A DNA stretch of 64,000 nucleotides from DATBLY01 sp963705545 (GCA_963705545.1 CAVPJX010000002.1:372001-436000); one strand, 5' to 3'. Counted from the stretch's first letter, positions 51,882-60,735 are shown. A program made the numbers and translations. Notes: generated by a model not told the origin, from the sequence alone.

Positions 51882-52982
51882 TCAGGAGCCGGCTCCGGAT
51901 CCCGCCACAGACCGGGAGCGTTGAGCCGGCGCTTCGGGTCTCGCTAGCCGGTCTCGTGGAGTTCCAGCGGCTCCTGGAGGTCGCGACACTTGGCCGTGGA
52001 TCCGGTGAGGTCGGGTGAAGGCTTCCGCCGCACGGTCTAGCGCCCATCGCCCGAGGAACCCCAGGTCGGCGTTCGCGCCGCAGATCAGGACCACGACGCG
52101 CTCATCCGGCTCGGGAACGTACGCGCCGCTCATGACCGCGGCGAGCGCGACCGCTCCGCCGGGCTCCGCGATCAGCCGTGTCTCGCCCCACAGGGCCCGC
52201 TGCGCCTCCACGATGGCGTCGTCCTCGACCTGGACGACCCGCTCGACCCAGCGTGACGTGACGTCGAACGCGATGTCGCCGACCCGGCGCGGTCCGAGCG
52301 AGTCGACGGCCACGCCGCCGACGTCCACCTCGACGGGCTCGCCGGCCTCCCGCGCGGCGACCAGCGTCGGACACGCCGACGGCTCCACCGCGACGACGCG
52401 CACGCGGTCTTCGAGCGCCGCGGCGATCCCGGCGATCAACCCGCCGCCGCCGACCGCGACCAGGACCGTGTCGGCGTCGGGGACCTGCGTTTCCAGCTCG
52501 AGCGCGATCGATCCCTGGCCCGCCGCCACCTCGGGCTGGTCGAAGGGGTGCATCACGAGGGCGCCGGTCTCGAGCGCCCGCTCCTCGATCGCCGCCCAGG
52601 CGTCGTCGAACGTCCCCGGGACGATGCGGACGACCCCGCCCTCGGCTCGGATCCGCTCGGCCTTCACCGGAGGAGAGGAGCTCGGCACGAGGACCTCCGC
52701 GACGTGACCGAGCTGCCGCGCCGCGAACGCGACCGCCAGCCCGAAGTTCCCCCCGGACGCCGCGAGCACGCCGGCCGGCCCGACATCGGAGGCGAGCATC
52801 TTGCTGAACGCACCTCGCAGCTTGAACGAGCCGGTGTGCTGGAGCAGCTCGAGCTTCAGCAGCAACGACCCCGGCGCGTTGAACGCGCCCACGCCTGGCT
52901 CGAGGATCGGCGTGCGCCGCACGCGCCCGGCGATGCGTGCGGTCGCGGCCTCGACGTCGGTGCGGTCGATCGTGGAGCTCAT
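51882..52982 (-). CDS. Threonine/serine dehydratase-like PLP enzyme (fold type II)
   Basis: 366 residues. Lys54 in GSFKLRGAF is the PLP lysine, SGGNFGLAVAFAA binds the substrate carboxylate, and GGGGLIAGIA is the phosphate loop. This is the catalytic domain of IlvA/threonine-dehydratase-like enzymes with no ACT regulatory domain, as in catabolic or serine-racemase types. SGGN rather than SSGN or SAGN at the substrate loop is a small deviation. ATG 52982 is chosen; the extension upstream is unlike any family member. The last 45 residues (FTRPHRIHGQ onward, rich in Arg, Pro and Ser) have no counterpart and may be a read-through tail. Confidence 0.82.
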   Translation of the reverse strand: MSSTIDRTDVEAATARIAGRVRRTPILEPGVGAFNAPGSLLLKLELLQHTGSFKLRGAFSKMLASDVGPAGVLAASGGNFGLAVAFAARQLGHVAEVLVPSSSPPVKAERIRAEGGVVRIVPGTFDDAWAAIEERALETGALVMHPFDQPEVAAGQGSIALELETQVPDADTVLVAVGGGGLIAGIAAALEDRVRVVAVEPSACPTLVAAREAGEPVEVDVGGVAVDSLGPRRVGDIAFDVTSRWVERVVQVEDDAIVEAQRALWGETRLIAEPGGAVALAAVMSGAYVPEPDERVVVLICGANADLGFLGRWALDRAAEAFTRPHRIHGQVSRPPGAAGTPRDRLARPEAPAQRSRSVAGSGAGS

Positions 52983-53126
52983 CGCGCTCCACGGTACCCG
53001 CCGCGAGGTTCGAGCCGACGCTCCGGTCGCCCGAGGGCGCAGCCCATCGGGGTCGCGGCCCATCGTTCCGACCGCGACCCCGATCCACTCGGCCTCTGTC
53101 GGGGACCGGCGGAGGCCGGTGTCGTG

Positions 53127-53633
53127 CTAGCTGCCCATCTCCGTGACCGTGCGCATGTCGCGGCCGTGCGCCGTCAGGGCCCAGATCACCGCGATGTCGA
53201 TCGCGATGACGCAGATGCCCCAGACGGGGTAGAACGGCAGCGCCACGAACGCCGCGAACGCGCTGAGGATCGCCACGATCACGCCGACGGTGCGCGCGAG
53301 CACGTTGCCCGTGAACACGCCGAACCCGGCGAGCAGCACGATCGCGCCGAGGGTCAGCTGGACCCACCCCCAGGTCTCCACGTTCTGGCTGAAGACCAGG
53401 TCCTCACCGAGGAACCGCTCCGGGTTGATCAGCCACGCGAGACCTTGCAGGATCGAGAAGCCGCCCGCGACGATCATCATGATCCCCGCGAACAGCGTCC
53501 AGCCGACCGCCGCCCGGCTGACCGTCTCCCCCGGGTAGGGGTACGCGGCCTTAGCCGGTGGGATGGACACGACCGGAGACGTCTCGGTCGGGGTGACCGG
53601 GGCGCCCGGCTTCAGGGTCGACCCGTACGTCAT
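53127..53633 (-). CDS. DUF7144-like four-helix membrane protein
   Basis: 168 residues: a Pro/Thr-rich cytosolic start of about 45 residues and four membrane helices (GWTLFAGIMMIVAGGFSILQGLAWL, WGWVQLTLGAIVLLAGFGVF, a short third and GICVIAIDIAVIWALTAHG). The layout matches the DUF7144 family, common in Actinomycetota and of unknown function. ATG 53633 has GGGGGAG about 7 nt upstream. Confidence 0.75.
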   Translation of the reverse strand: MTYGSTLKPGAPVTPTETSPVVSIPPAKAAYPYPGETVSRAAVGWTLFAGIMMIVAGGFSILQGLAWLINPERFLGEDLVFSQNVETWGWVQLTLGAIVLLAGFGVFTGNVLARTVGVIVAILSAFAAFVALPFYPVWGICVIAIDIAVIWALTAHGRDMRTVTEMGS

Positions 53634-53703
53634 GGGTATCTCCCCCTTCCGTCCCCCTCGAAACGACCCTAGCCCTGGCAACCACGCGGATGAACGTCCG
53701 AAG

Positions 53704-53722
53704 GTCCCCCCACCGGGGGGAC
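53704..53722. other. Short GC hairpin between divergent genes
   Basis: GTCCCCCC-ACC-GGGGGGAC forms an 8-bp stem with a 3-nt loop, 4 bp before the -35 box at 53726. It may act as a barrier or be chance; there is no T-run. Confidence 0.35.
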
Positions 53723-53725
53723 GCC

Positions 53726-53769
53726 TTGACAGCCGCGAGAGGCCGTCCATATCGTTCGCTAGCGAACGA
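53726..53769 (+). promoter_or_regulatory. Promoter and perfect 18-bp palindromic operator for the hpaE-hpaD operon
   Basis: TTGACA (53726-53731), 18 bp, TATCGT (53750-53755) is a strong promoter. The palindrome TCGTTCGCTAGCGAACGA (53752-53769) is perfect and overlaps the -10 and the start point, so a bound dimer would block transcription. TetR- and MarR-family repressors use sites of this kind; the MarR-type gene at 59174 is a candidate. Confidence 0.75.
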
Positions 53770-53809
53770 CCGATCTCGGGTCGGGCTCGCGCACGGACCG
53801 GAGGGAACC

Positions 53810-55267
53810 GTGGCATCGGCCACCGTCGAGGACGTCGAGGTCTCGACCGATCACTGGATCGGCGGCGAGCGCCTCCCCTCGTCCGGGCGCTTCACCGACG
53901 TCTCGCCGATCGACGAGCGCTCGATCGGCGAGGTCGCCCGCGGCGGCGCGGCGGAGGTGGACGCGGCCGTGGCCGCGGCCCGCGCGGCCTTCGCGAGCTG
54001 GGGGACCACCCCGCCGGGCGAGCGCGCCGCGACCCTGCGGCGGATCGCCGACGGCGTGGATGCCCGCGTCGCCCAGCTCGCGGCCGTCGAGACGCGCGAC
54101 AACGGCTCGCTCCTGCGCTCGATGCGCAACTCGGTGATGCCGCGGGTCGCGCGGAACTTCCGGGCGTTCGCGGATCAGCTCGAGCGGCTGCCAGGGGATC
54201 CGAAGGACTACGACGGGTACGCGGAGCGCACCGCTTGGGACCCCGCCGGCGTCACCGCGGTGATCACGCCGTGGAACGCGCCGCTGATGCTCGCGACCTG
54301 GCGGATCGCCCCCGCGCTCGCCGCCGGGAACAGCGTGGTGCTGAAGCCACCGGAGTGGGCGCCGCTGACGGCGTCGATGCTCGGCGACATCGCGCACGAG
54401 GCAGGTCTGCCGGCCGGCGCGTTCAACGTCGTGCAGGGGATCGGGGAGGAGGCCGGTGCCGCGCTCGTCGCGCATCCCGGGCTCAGCCGCGTGGCGTTCA
54501 CGGGCTCCGTGGCCACCGGCCGCCTGGTCGCGGCCTCCGCCGGCGCGAACCTCACGCCGGTCTCGCTCGAGCTCGGCGGGAAGTCGCCGTTCATCGCGTT
54601 CGCCGACGCCGACCTCGACGCCGTCGTGAGGCAGGCGGTGAACCAGTTCGACAACGCGGGGCAGGTGTGCCTGGCGGGCACGCGGTTGCTGGTCCAGGAC
54701 ACGCTCTACGACGCGTTCCTGGAGCGGTTCGTCGACGCGGCCGCCGCGATCCGCCAGGGCGACCCGCGTGATGAGGCGACCGACCTCGGCCCGCAGATCA
54801 CGCGCGAGCACCTCGAGCGCGTGGACGGGTTCGTCCAGCGCGCGAAGGACGACGGCGCGAAGGCGGTCTTCGGCGGCGGGCCGAACGAGGACCTGGGCGG
54901 CCTCTACTACCGACCCACGCTGTTCGTCGATGCGCCCGAAGGCTCCGAGATCCTCACGCAGGAGGTCTTCGGGCCGGTCCTCACGCTGCAGCCCTTCGCC
55001 GACGAGGACGAGGCGGTCGCGCTGGCGAACGGCACCGACTTCGGCCTGGCCGCGATCCTGTACACCGGCGACCCTGAGCGCGCCGAGCGCGTCTCGTCCC
55101 GCCTGGTCGCGGGGACGGTCTGGGTGAACTGCTTCTTCGTCCGCGACCTCGAGGCGCCGTTCGGCGGGTCGCGGAACTCCGGCGTCGGCCGCGAGGGCGG
55201 CGTCCACAGCTTCGACTTCTACGCGGATGTGAAGAACGTCTGCACGGCCCCCTGGGAAAGGAGCTGA
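53810..55267 (+). CDS. hpaE: Aldehyde dehydrogenase, 5-carboxymethyl-2-hydroxymuconate semialdehyde dehydrogenase-like (HpaE)
   Basis: 485 residues of the NAD-dependent ALDH fold: N156 in TPWNAP, E254 in LELGGKSP and the nucleophile C287 in NAGQVCLAG, with EVFGPVL and the C-terminal GGVHSFDFYADVK. Length and overall pattern fit HpaE, which oxidises the ring-cleavage product of homoprotocatechuate. GTG 53810 is 4 nt after GGAGGGA. It is followed after 3 bp by an HpaD-like extradiol dioxygenase, which supports the pathway assignment over a general ALDH. Confidence 0.85.
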   Translation: MASATVEDVEVSTDHWIGGERLPSSGRFTDVSPIDERSIGEVARGGAAEVDAAVAAARAAFASWGTTPPGERAATLRRIADGVDARVAQLAAVETRDNGSLLRSMRNSVMPRVARNFRAFADQLERLPGDPKDYDGYAERTAWDPAGVTAVITPWNAPLMLATWRIAPALAAGNSVVLKPPEWAPLTASMLGDIAHEAGLPAGAFNVVQGIGEEAGAALVAHPGLSRVAFTGSVATGRLVAASAGANLTPVSLELGGKSPFIAFADADLDAVVRQAVNQFDNAGQVCLAGTRLLVQDTLYDAFLERFVDAAAAIRQGDPRDEATDLGPQITREHLERVDGFVQRAKDDGAKAVFGGGPNEDLGGLYYRPTLFVDAPEGSEILTQEVFGPVLTLQPFADEDEAVALANGTDFGLAAILYTGDPERAERVSSRLVAGTVWVNCFFVRDLEAPFGGSRNSGVGREGGVHSFDFYADVKNVCTAPWERS

Positions 55268-55270
55268 CCG

Positions 55271-56170
55271 ATGGGTGAAGTCGTCGGCGCGGCGCTCGTC
55301 GCGCACGTCCCGACCATCATGCTGCCGGAGGCGACCCGGCTCGAGATCAACGACGGGAAGGAGATCACGCTCGTCCCCGGTCTGCGCCGGATGAAGCAGG
55401 AGTGTTTCGACCGGCTGAAGCCCGACACGGTCGTCGTGTTCGACACGCACTGGGAATCAACCTTCGAGCACATCGTGACGGCGCACGACCGGCGGCAGGG
55501 GCACTTCACGAGCCACGAGCTTCCACGGGGCATGGCGGGCATCCCGTTCGACATGCCCGGAGACCCGGAGCTCGCGAAGATGATCGCGAAGCAGGCGGAG
55601 GGGCGTGACGACACGTGGATCCTGGCGTGCGACGACCCGTACCTGCCGATCTTCTACGGCACCGTGAACGTCTGGACGTTCCTCGGCGATGCCGACACGG
55701 CGTGGCTCTCGGTCGCGATCAACCAGTGTTGCACCACCGAGGACTTCCTGCTGTTCGGGAAGCTGATCGGCGATGCGATCCGCGAGAGCGACCGCCGGGT
55801 GATCCTGCTCGCCTCGGGCGGCATGACGCATCGCTTCTATCCGTTCCGGGAGCTCCGGGAGCACGAGAGCTCGGCGGCGCCGGAGAACATCCTGCACCTC
55901 GAGTCGTACGAGGCCGACCAGCGCGTGCTGAAGATGATGGGAGAGGGGGACCACGCGGGGATCATCGGGTGGATGCCGGAGTACAAGAAGGCGGCGCCCG
56001 AGGGGCACTTCGGGCACTACCTGATGCTCGCCGCCGCGCTCGGGGGCGAGCGCTGCCAGGCACCCGGCGAGCTGTTCAGCGAGTACGAGGCGTCCGTCGG
56101 GACGGGCCAGGTCCACGTCTGGTTCGAACGTCCGTCGGACGGCTGGACCGGAAGCGGCACCGCCGCATAG
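55271..56170 (+). CDS. hpaD: Class III extradiol dioxygenase, 3,4-dihydroxyphenylacetate 2,3-dioxygenase-like (HpaD)
   Basis: 299 residues of the LigB/HpaD fold. Likely iron ligands and acid/base residues are His in LVAHVPT, His in FDTHWE and later Glu/His. TSHELP, LLASGGMTHRFYPF and the closing GTGQVHVWF follow the HpaD pattern closely. The enzyme opens the ring of homoprotocatechuate (from 4-hydroxyphenylacetate or tyramine breakdown) beside a hydroxyl pair using Fe(II) and oxygen. It is directly downstream of the semialdehyde dehydrogenase. Other genes of the lower pathway (hpaF, hpaG, hpaH, hpaI) are not in the window. Confidence 0.87.
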   Translation: MGEVVGAALVAHVPTIMLPEATRLEINDGKEITLVPGLRRMKQECFDRLKPDTVVVFDTHWESTFEHIVTAHDRRQGHFTSHELPRGMAGIPFDMPGDPELAKMIAKQAEGRDDTWILACDDPYLPIFYGTVNVWTFLGDADTAWLSVAINQCCTTEDFLLFGKLIGDAIRESDRRVILLASGGMTHRFYPFRELREHESSAAPENILHLESYEADQRVLKMMGEGDHAGIIGWMPEYKKAAPEGHFGHYLMLAAALGGERCQAPGELFSEYEASVGTGQVHVWFERPSDGWTGSGTAA

Positions 56171-56234
56171 GGTTCCGAACGCGGCTCGGCGTGCGCCGGG
56201 GCGCGGCAGCGACCGGAGGAAAGGGGGACTCCCG

Positions 56235-57728
56235 GTGGCAGACCAGCAAGCGGACCCGGGCTACGAACGCCTGGGAGCCAAGAAGTTGACGCTCGTCGAT
56301 GTCGTGGCGCAATCCGTCGGATTCATGGGACCGGTGTTCAGCGCGGCGTTCATCATCCCCGCGATCGTGGGGGCGAACGCAGCGGCGAAAGGTGCGGGGC
56401 TCGCCGCCCCGCTGGCCGTCATCCTCGCGGGGATCGGCGTCTTCGCCCTGGGCTGGATCGTGGCCCAATACGCGAAGCGGATCCATGCCGCGGGATCGCT
56501 CTACGACTACGTGTCGAACGGGTTGGGGCCGACGCTGGGTGCCGCAGCAGGATGGCTCTACTACGGAGGCACGATCATCCTGACGGTGGGCCTCGGCGTC
56601 CTGGTCGGGGGCTACGTCCACGACTTCCTGCTGCCCACGTGGGGAGTGGACAACGGGTTCCTTTCTGTCTGGATGTGGGACGCGATGTGGGCCATCCTCC
56701 TGTTCGGGATCCTGTACTTCGGTGTGCAGATCTCGACCAGGGTCCAGTTGACGCTGGCGCTCATCTCCGTCGCCGTGGTGCTGGTCTTCATGATCTCGGT
56801 GATCGTCCAGCTCGGGAGTGACAACGACTTCCTCTTGACGCTCAAGCCGAGCTCGTCGCCGGACGGGTGGTCCGGGATCTTCTTCGGAGTGCTTTACGGC
56901 GTGCTGATCTTCGTCGGGTTCGAGACCGCCGCGAACCTAGGAGAGGAAACGGCCGAGCCGAAGCGCTCCATCCCGAAGGCGGTCCTGCTTTCCGTCGTGA
57001 CCGTCTCGGTCTTCTACTTGATCGCGTCCTACGTCGTCGTCGCTGGTTACGGCTTCAACCTCGATGCCATCTTCGAAGCGAACAACGCCGGGCCCGCGTT
57101 GATCCTGTTGGGGGGTCCCGACCCCGCTTATGGATCAGAGACGATCCTCAAGATCCTGCTCTTGGTGGTCCTCTTCGACATCTTGGCGGTTGGCGTGGGG
57201 GCGGCGGTGGCGTCGACCCGCGGGGTGTTCGCCATGGCTCGGGATCGACGACTGCCGGCGCCTCTCGCGTCGGTGAACAGCCGTTACGGAACGCCGACCG
57301 GAGCCATCTTCCTGCTGATCGCCATCCAGATTGTCCTGATCCTGGCAAGCGAGACGAACGATACGTTCTTGCAGCTCGGGCCGCTGCCCCACTACTTCTC
57401 CGTCTTCATCTGGTGTGCGACCTTCGGAGGCTTCGCGCTGCTGGTGGTCTACCTGATGATGTCGCTCGGGGCTCTCCGTGGCCTCGCCGACGATCCGAAC
57501 AAGGTCGGGTTGTGGGTTTCGGTCGTCCTCGCCGTCGTGATCACCTCGGCCGCGATCTTCGGGTCCTTCTACAAGGTGACCAGTCCGACGTTGATCGCGC
57601 CGTGGGCCGCCGTGATCTGGGGGTTGATCGGCCTGGTCTACATGTTGCTCGTGAAGGGGCGTGAGCCGGCTAGCAGCGCGCTTGCGGACCTGCGGTCCGG
57701 CGTCGAGATGGACGGGAAGGAGATCTGA
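56235..57728 (+). CDS. APC family amino-acid/amine permease
   Basis: 497 residues with about twelve membrane helices. LGAKKLTLVDVVAQSVGFMGPVFSAAFIIPAIVG is the helix 1 region, and YVSNGLGPTLGAAAGWLYYGG and FFGVLYGVLIFVGFETAANLGEETAEPKRSIPKAV are family signatures. SRYGTPTGAIFLLIA, near the end, is also typical. It probably imports the amino acid or amine broken down by the surrounding genes. GTG start, 64 bp after hpaD, with GGAGG upstream. Its codon choice seems somewhat less GC-biased than that of neighbouring genes, which could reflect transfer, but this is by eye only. Confidence 0.87.
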   Translation: MADQQADPGYERLGAKKLTLVDVVAQSVGFMGPVFSAAFIIPAIVGANAAAKGAGLAAPLAVILAGIGVFALGWIVAQYAKRIHAAGSLYDYVSNGLGPTLGAAAGWLYYGGTIILTVGLGVLVGGYVHDFLLPTWGVDNGFLSVWMWDAMWAILLFGILYFGVQISTRVQLTLALISVAVVLVFMISVIVQLGSDNDFLLTLKPSSSPDGWSGIFFGVLYGVLIFVGFETAANLGEETAEPKRSIPKAVLLSVVTVSVFYLIASYVVVAGYGFNLDAIFEANNAGPALILLGGPDPAYGSETILKILLLVVLFDILAVGVGAAVASTRGVFAMARDRRLPAPLASVNSRYGTPTGAIFLLIAIQIVLILASETNDTFLQLGPLPHYFSVFIWCATFGGFALLVVYLMMSLGALRGLADDPNKVGLWVSVVLAVVITSAAIFGSFYKVTSPTLIAPWAAVIWGLIGLVYMLLVKGREPASSALADLRSGVEMDGKEI

Positions 57729-57736
57729 CCGGCCCG

Positions 57737-57742
57737 TACCAT
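57737..57742 (+). promoter_or_regulatory. Putative -10 box (TACCAT), leaderless, decarboxylase gene
   Basis: TACCAT ends 6 nt before ATG 57749. Confidence 0.4.
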
Positions 57743-57748
57743 CACGGC

Positions 57749-59177
57749 ATGATCGAGCCCGACCGACCGCTGCGCCTGGATGCGTCGCGCGAGGACGCGC
57801 TGATGCACGCCGCGAAGCTGGTCGAGGAGGCCTGGCAGAGCTTCGACCGGTACCGGCCGGAGGAGCCCCCGCTCGACGAGCGCGTGCGGGGGCTCCTCCG
57901 CGCCGGGCTCCCGGACGGTCCGGTCCCGGTGCACGAGGCGCTGGACGACACCGCCCGGATCCTGGACGAGTCGATCGCGCAGCCCCGGCCACGCTACTTC
58001 GCCTTCATCGGCTCGTCGGGGCTCGAGATCGGGACGATCGCCGACCTGCTCGCGCATACCTACGACATCAACCTGGCGGTGGACGCCCGAGCGGCGACGC
58101 AGATCGAGGAGCAGGCGGTCCGATGGGTCAGCGAGTTCATCGGCTACCCGGCCAACAACGGCGCGTTCACGAGCGGGGGGACGATCAGCAACGTCACGGC
58201 CCTGGCGGCCGCGCGCGAGCGCGCGGCGCCGGGCACCCGCGCGGCCGGCCTGGGGGGGTCACGCGTCGCGGTCTACTGTTCGGCCGAGATCCATTACTCG
58301 ATCACCCGGGCGGTGGAGCTGCTCGGGATCGGGTCGGACAACCTCCGCGACCTCCCGATCGACGACGCGCATCGGATGCGACCCGACGCGCTCGCGGAGA
58401 TGCTCGATCGCGACCGCGCGGCGGGGATCACGCCGGTCGCCGTCGTCGCCACCGCCGGGACCACGCTGACGGGCGCGATCGATCCGATCGACGCGATCGC
58501 CGACGTGTGCGCGGAGCGTGGGGTCTGGCTCCACGTGGACGGTGCGTACGGGGCGCCGGCGGCGTCCGTCCTCGACGTGGCTCCACGGTTCGCCGGGATC
58601 GAGCGCGCCGACTCCATCTCGGTCGACGCGCACAAGTGGCTGTACCTGCCGAAGGCGTGCGGCGTCGTGCTGGTCCGGCAGGCCGAAGCGCTGACCAGCG
58701 CGTTCGCCCACGAGCAGGGCTACCTGCCGCACCAGCAGCACGAGCTCCACGCGGTGGACATCACGCTCGAGTACTCGCGCCCGTTCCGCGCGCTCAAGCT
58801 CTGGCTCGCGTTCCGGGCGCACGGCGCACCGCAGTTCCGCGAGGCGATCGCCCGCAACCTCCGCGAGGCCGAGCTGCTGTACGAGCGCGCGCGCGGACGC
58901 GCGTGACTTCCGGACGATGGCGGAGGGACCGCAGCTCTCGATCGTGCCGATCCGGCACGAGCCCGAAGGGGTCGCGGACCTCGACGCCCACAACCAGGCG
59001 CTCGCCGAGGCGATCCAGCGCGACGGGCGTGTGTACCTGGCGTCGGCCCTGATCGACGGGCAGGTGTGGCTCCGCCCGTGCTTCGTGAACTTCCGCACGA
59101 CCGAGGAGGACGTGCTCGCGATCCTCGACGTGGCGCGCGAGCTGGGGGAGCGGCTGGCGGCGGGGGAGCGACCGTGA
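57749..59177 (+). CDS. Group II PLP decarboxylase (aromatic-L-amino-acid decarboxylase type), one frameshift near 58890
   Basis: About 475 residues after correction. RPRYFAFIGSSGLEIGTIADLLAHTYDIN, TSGGTISNVTALAAAR, H182 (stacks on PLP), D264 in HVDGAYG and K296 in DAHKWLYLPKACG (PLP lysine) are AADC hallmarks. In frame 2 the protein ends early at 58906. Its C-terminal domain (LSIVPIRHEPEG, GQVWLRPCFVNFRTTEEDV) continues in the next frame to 59177, with the shift inside GCGCGCGCGC near 58885-58895. A decarboxylase of tyrosine, DOPA, tryptophan or phenylalanine fits the neighbouring homoprotocatechuate genes. A MarR-type regulator overlaps the end by 4 bp. Confidence 0.83.
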
Positions 59178-59671
59178 CCCCGGGCGACGACCTCCTGCCC
59201 GACGAACGCCGGGTGCTCGAGGCCCTCGGCGATCGCGATCTCGACTTCCGCGCGATGTGGGCGGTCTCGAACCTGTTCCGCTCGTCCGCCGCGATCCGCC
59301 GGCACATGGAGGCGAACGTCCTGGCCGCCGACCGTCTCTCGTGGACGGCGTTCACCGGCCTCTGGGTGCTGTGGATCTGGGGGGAGATGGAGTCGCGCGA
59401 GTTCGCCCAGGCGGTCGGGATCAGCCGGCCGACGGCGACCGGCGTCGTCGGCACCCTGGAGGGCCGCGGGTTCGTCCGACGCCGCAAGGACGCGCGCGAC
59501 GGACGGATGGTGTTGGTCTCCCTCACCACGAAGGGCAAGCGGAAGATCGAACAGCTCTTCCCCCGGTTCAACGCCGAGGAGGTCGCGGTGACCTCGCACC
59601 TGGATGCGGCGCAGCGCGACCAGCTCGCCGGCCTGCTGCGCTCGATGTATCGAGCGGTCGACGGAGGCTAG
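59174..59671 (+). CDS. MarR family transcriptional regulator
   Basis: 165 residues. DRLSWTAFTGLWVLWIWGEMESREFAQAVGISRPTATGVVGTLEGRGFVRRRKDARDGRMVLVSLTTKGKRKIEQL spans the winged-helix core (here residues about 55-130). DGRMVLVSLT is the MarR wing. HpaR-type repressors of homoprotocatechuate genes belong to this family, so control of the operon at 53752 is a fair guess. GTG 59174 overlaps the decarboxylase end; it lies close to the convergent cupin gene. Confidence 0.88.
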   Translation: MTPGDDLLPDERRVLEALGDRDLDFRAMWAVSNLFRSSAAIRRHMEANVLAADRLSWTAFTGLWVLWIWGEMESREFAQAVGISRPTATGVVGTLEGRGFVRRRKDARDGRMVLVSLTTKGKRKIEQLFPRFNAEEVAVTSHLDAAQRDQLAGLLRSMYRAVDGG

Positions 59672-59673
59672 GC

Positions 59674-60045
59674 TCAGCTCGGCTTCGCGTAGTTGCTCGC
59701 GCCGTACCAGTCCACGACGACGACCGGCTCGTCGCCCACGACCCAGGCGTCGTGGCCGCTCGGGAGCGACGTCACGTCCCCGGGTCCCGCGACGAACTCC
59801 GTGCCGTCGTCCATGAGGATCCCGAGACGGCCAGAGACGTGGTACTGGAAGTGGGGGGCCTCGCAGCTCTCCGTGCCCGCGATCGGCTTCACGTCGTTCG
59901 ACCAGCGCCATCCCGGCTCGAAGACCAGGCGGCCGATCTCGGCGTCGCCGACGTTCAGGATCTCGGCGTGTCCGTTGGGGAAGTCGCGCACCTCGTCGGG
60001 GGCCTCGAAGGTCCGGTGTTCCGTCCGGTGCTCGGTCTGCTGCAT
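59674..60045 (-). CDS. Cupin-domain protein, 123 aa
   Basis: 123 residues with a single cupin barrel. HFQYHVSGRLGILMDDG and GPGDVTSLPSGHDAWVVGDEPVVVVDW correspond to cupin motifs 1 and 2. The first motif retains His but has Gln/Tyr/His in place of the full metal triad, so metal binding is uncertain. ATG 60045 has AGGAGGAGC upstream. It is divergent from the TetR gene, with a palindromic operator between them; it is probably the regulated target. Small cupins of this kind often handle or sense aromatic or amine ligands. Confidence 0.72.
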   Translation of the reverse strand: MQQTEHRTEHRTFEAPDEVRDFPNGHAEILNVGDAEIGRLVFEPGWRWSNDVKPIAGTESCEAPHFQYHVSGRLGILMDDGTEFVAGPGDVTSLPSGHDAWVVGDEPVVVVDWYGASNYAKPS

Positions 60046-60079
60046 CGCGCTCCTCCTTCACGCTGGGCTCCGGTCCGGG

Positions 60080-60110
60080 TATACTGACTTACTAGTAGGT
60101 CAGTTGTCAA
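60080..60110. promoter_or_regulatory. Divergent promoters with TetR-type palindrome TGACTTACTAGTAGGTCA
   Basis: The 18-bp near-perfect palindrome (60085-60102) overlaps a rightward -10 TATACT (60080-60085). It also sits between a leftward -35 TTGACA (60110-60105) and CAGTAT 18 bp further. A bound repressor would shut both genes, the TetR gene at 60139 and the cupin gene at 60045. Confidence 0.75.
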
Positions 60111-60138
60111 GGATGCCTGCACCGGGGAGCGTTGGCGG

Positions 60139-60735
60139 ATGGGTTCGACCGACCGGGCGACCGCCACGGACACGGCGGCGAAGATCCTCGACGTCGCGGA
60201 GCGGCTCGTGCAGCAGCGCGGCTTCAACGGCTTCAGCTATGCGGACGTGGCGGCCGAGCTCGGCGTCTCGAAGGCGGCGCTCCACTACCACTTCGCGAGC
60301 AAGGCCGAGCTGGGCGAGGCGCTGATCCGGCGCTACGCCGATCGCTTCATCGCGGCGCTGGCCGAGGTCGAGTCCCGGCCGGAGGACGCGCGGGGGAAGC
60401 TGAACGACTACGTCGAGATCTACGCCGACGTCCTTCGCGACGGCCGGATGTGCCTGTGCGGCATGCTGGCCGCGGAGTACCGCACCCTGCCCGAGCCGAT
60501 GCGCGAGGCCGTCGTGACGTTCTTCGAGCGGAACGAGGCCTGGCTCGAGGGCGTCCTCGAACGCGGGAAGGCCGACGGCACGCTGGGGTTCACCGGCGCC
60601 GCCCGAGAGGTCGCCGAGGCGATCGTGAGCGGGCTGGAGGGCGCGATGCTCGTCGCCAGGCCGCACGAGGACGTCGCGCGATTCGAGGTCGCGGCGGCGC
60701 GCCTGCTCGACGGACTGACGTCTAGTTCGTCGTGA
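60139..60735 (+). CDS. TetR/AcrR family transcriptional regulator
   Basis: 198 residues. Helix-turn-helix: TAAKILDVAERLVQQRGFNGFSYADVAAELGVSKAALHYHFASKAELGEAL (about residues 12-62). The C-terminal ligand domain has CGMLAAEYRTLPEPMREAVVTFFERNEAWLEGVLERGKADG, common in TetR_C subgroups that sense aldehydes or quinones. It is divergent from the cupin gene across a palindromic operator and overlaps the 3' end of the P450 gene by 14 bp. Confidence 0.9.
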   Translation: MGSTDRATATDTAAKILDVAERLVQQRGFNGFSYADVAAELGVSKAALHYHFASKAELGEALIRRYADRFIAALAEVESRPEDARGKLNDYVEIYADVLRDGRMCLCGMLAAEYRTLPEPMREAVVTFFERNEAWLEGVLERGKADGTLGFTGAAREVAEAIVSGLEGAMLVARPHEDVARFEVAAARLLDGLTSSSS

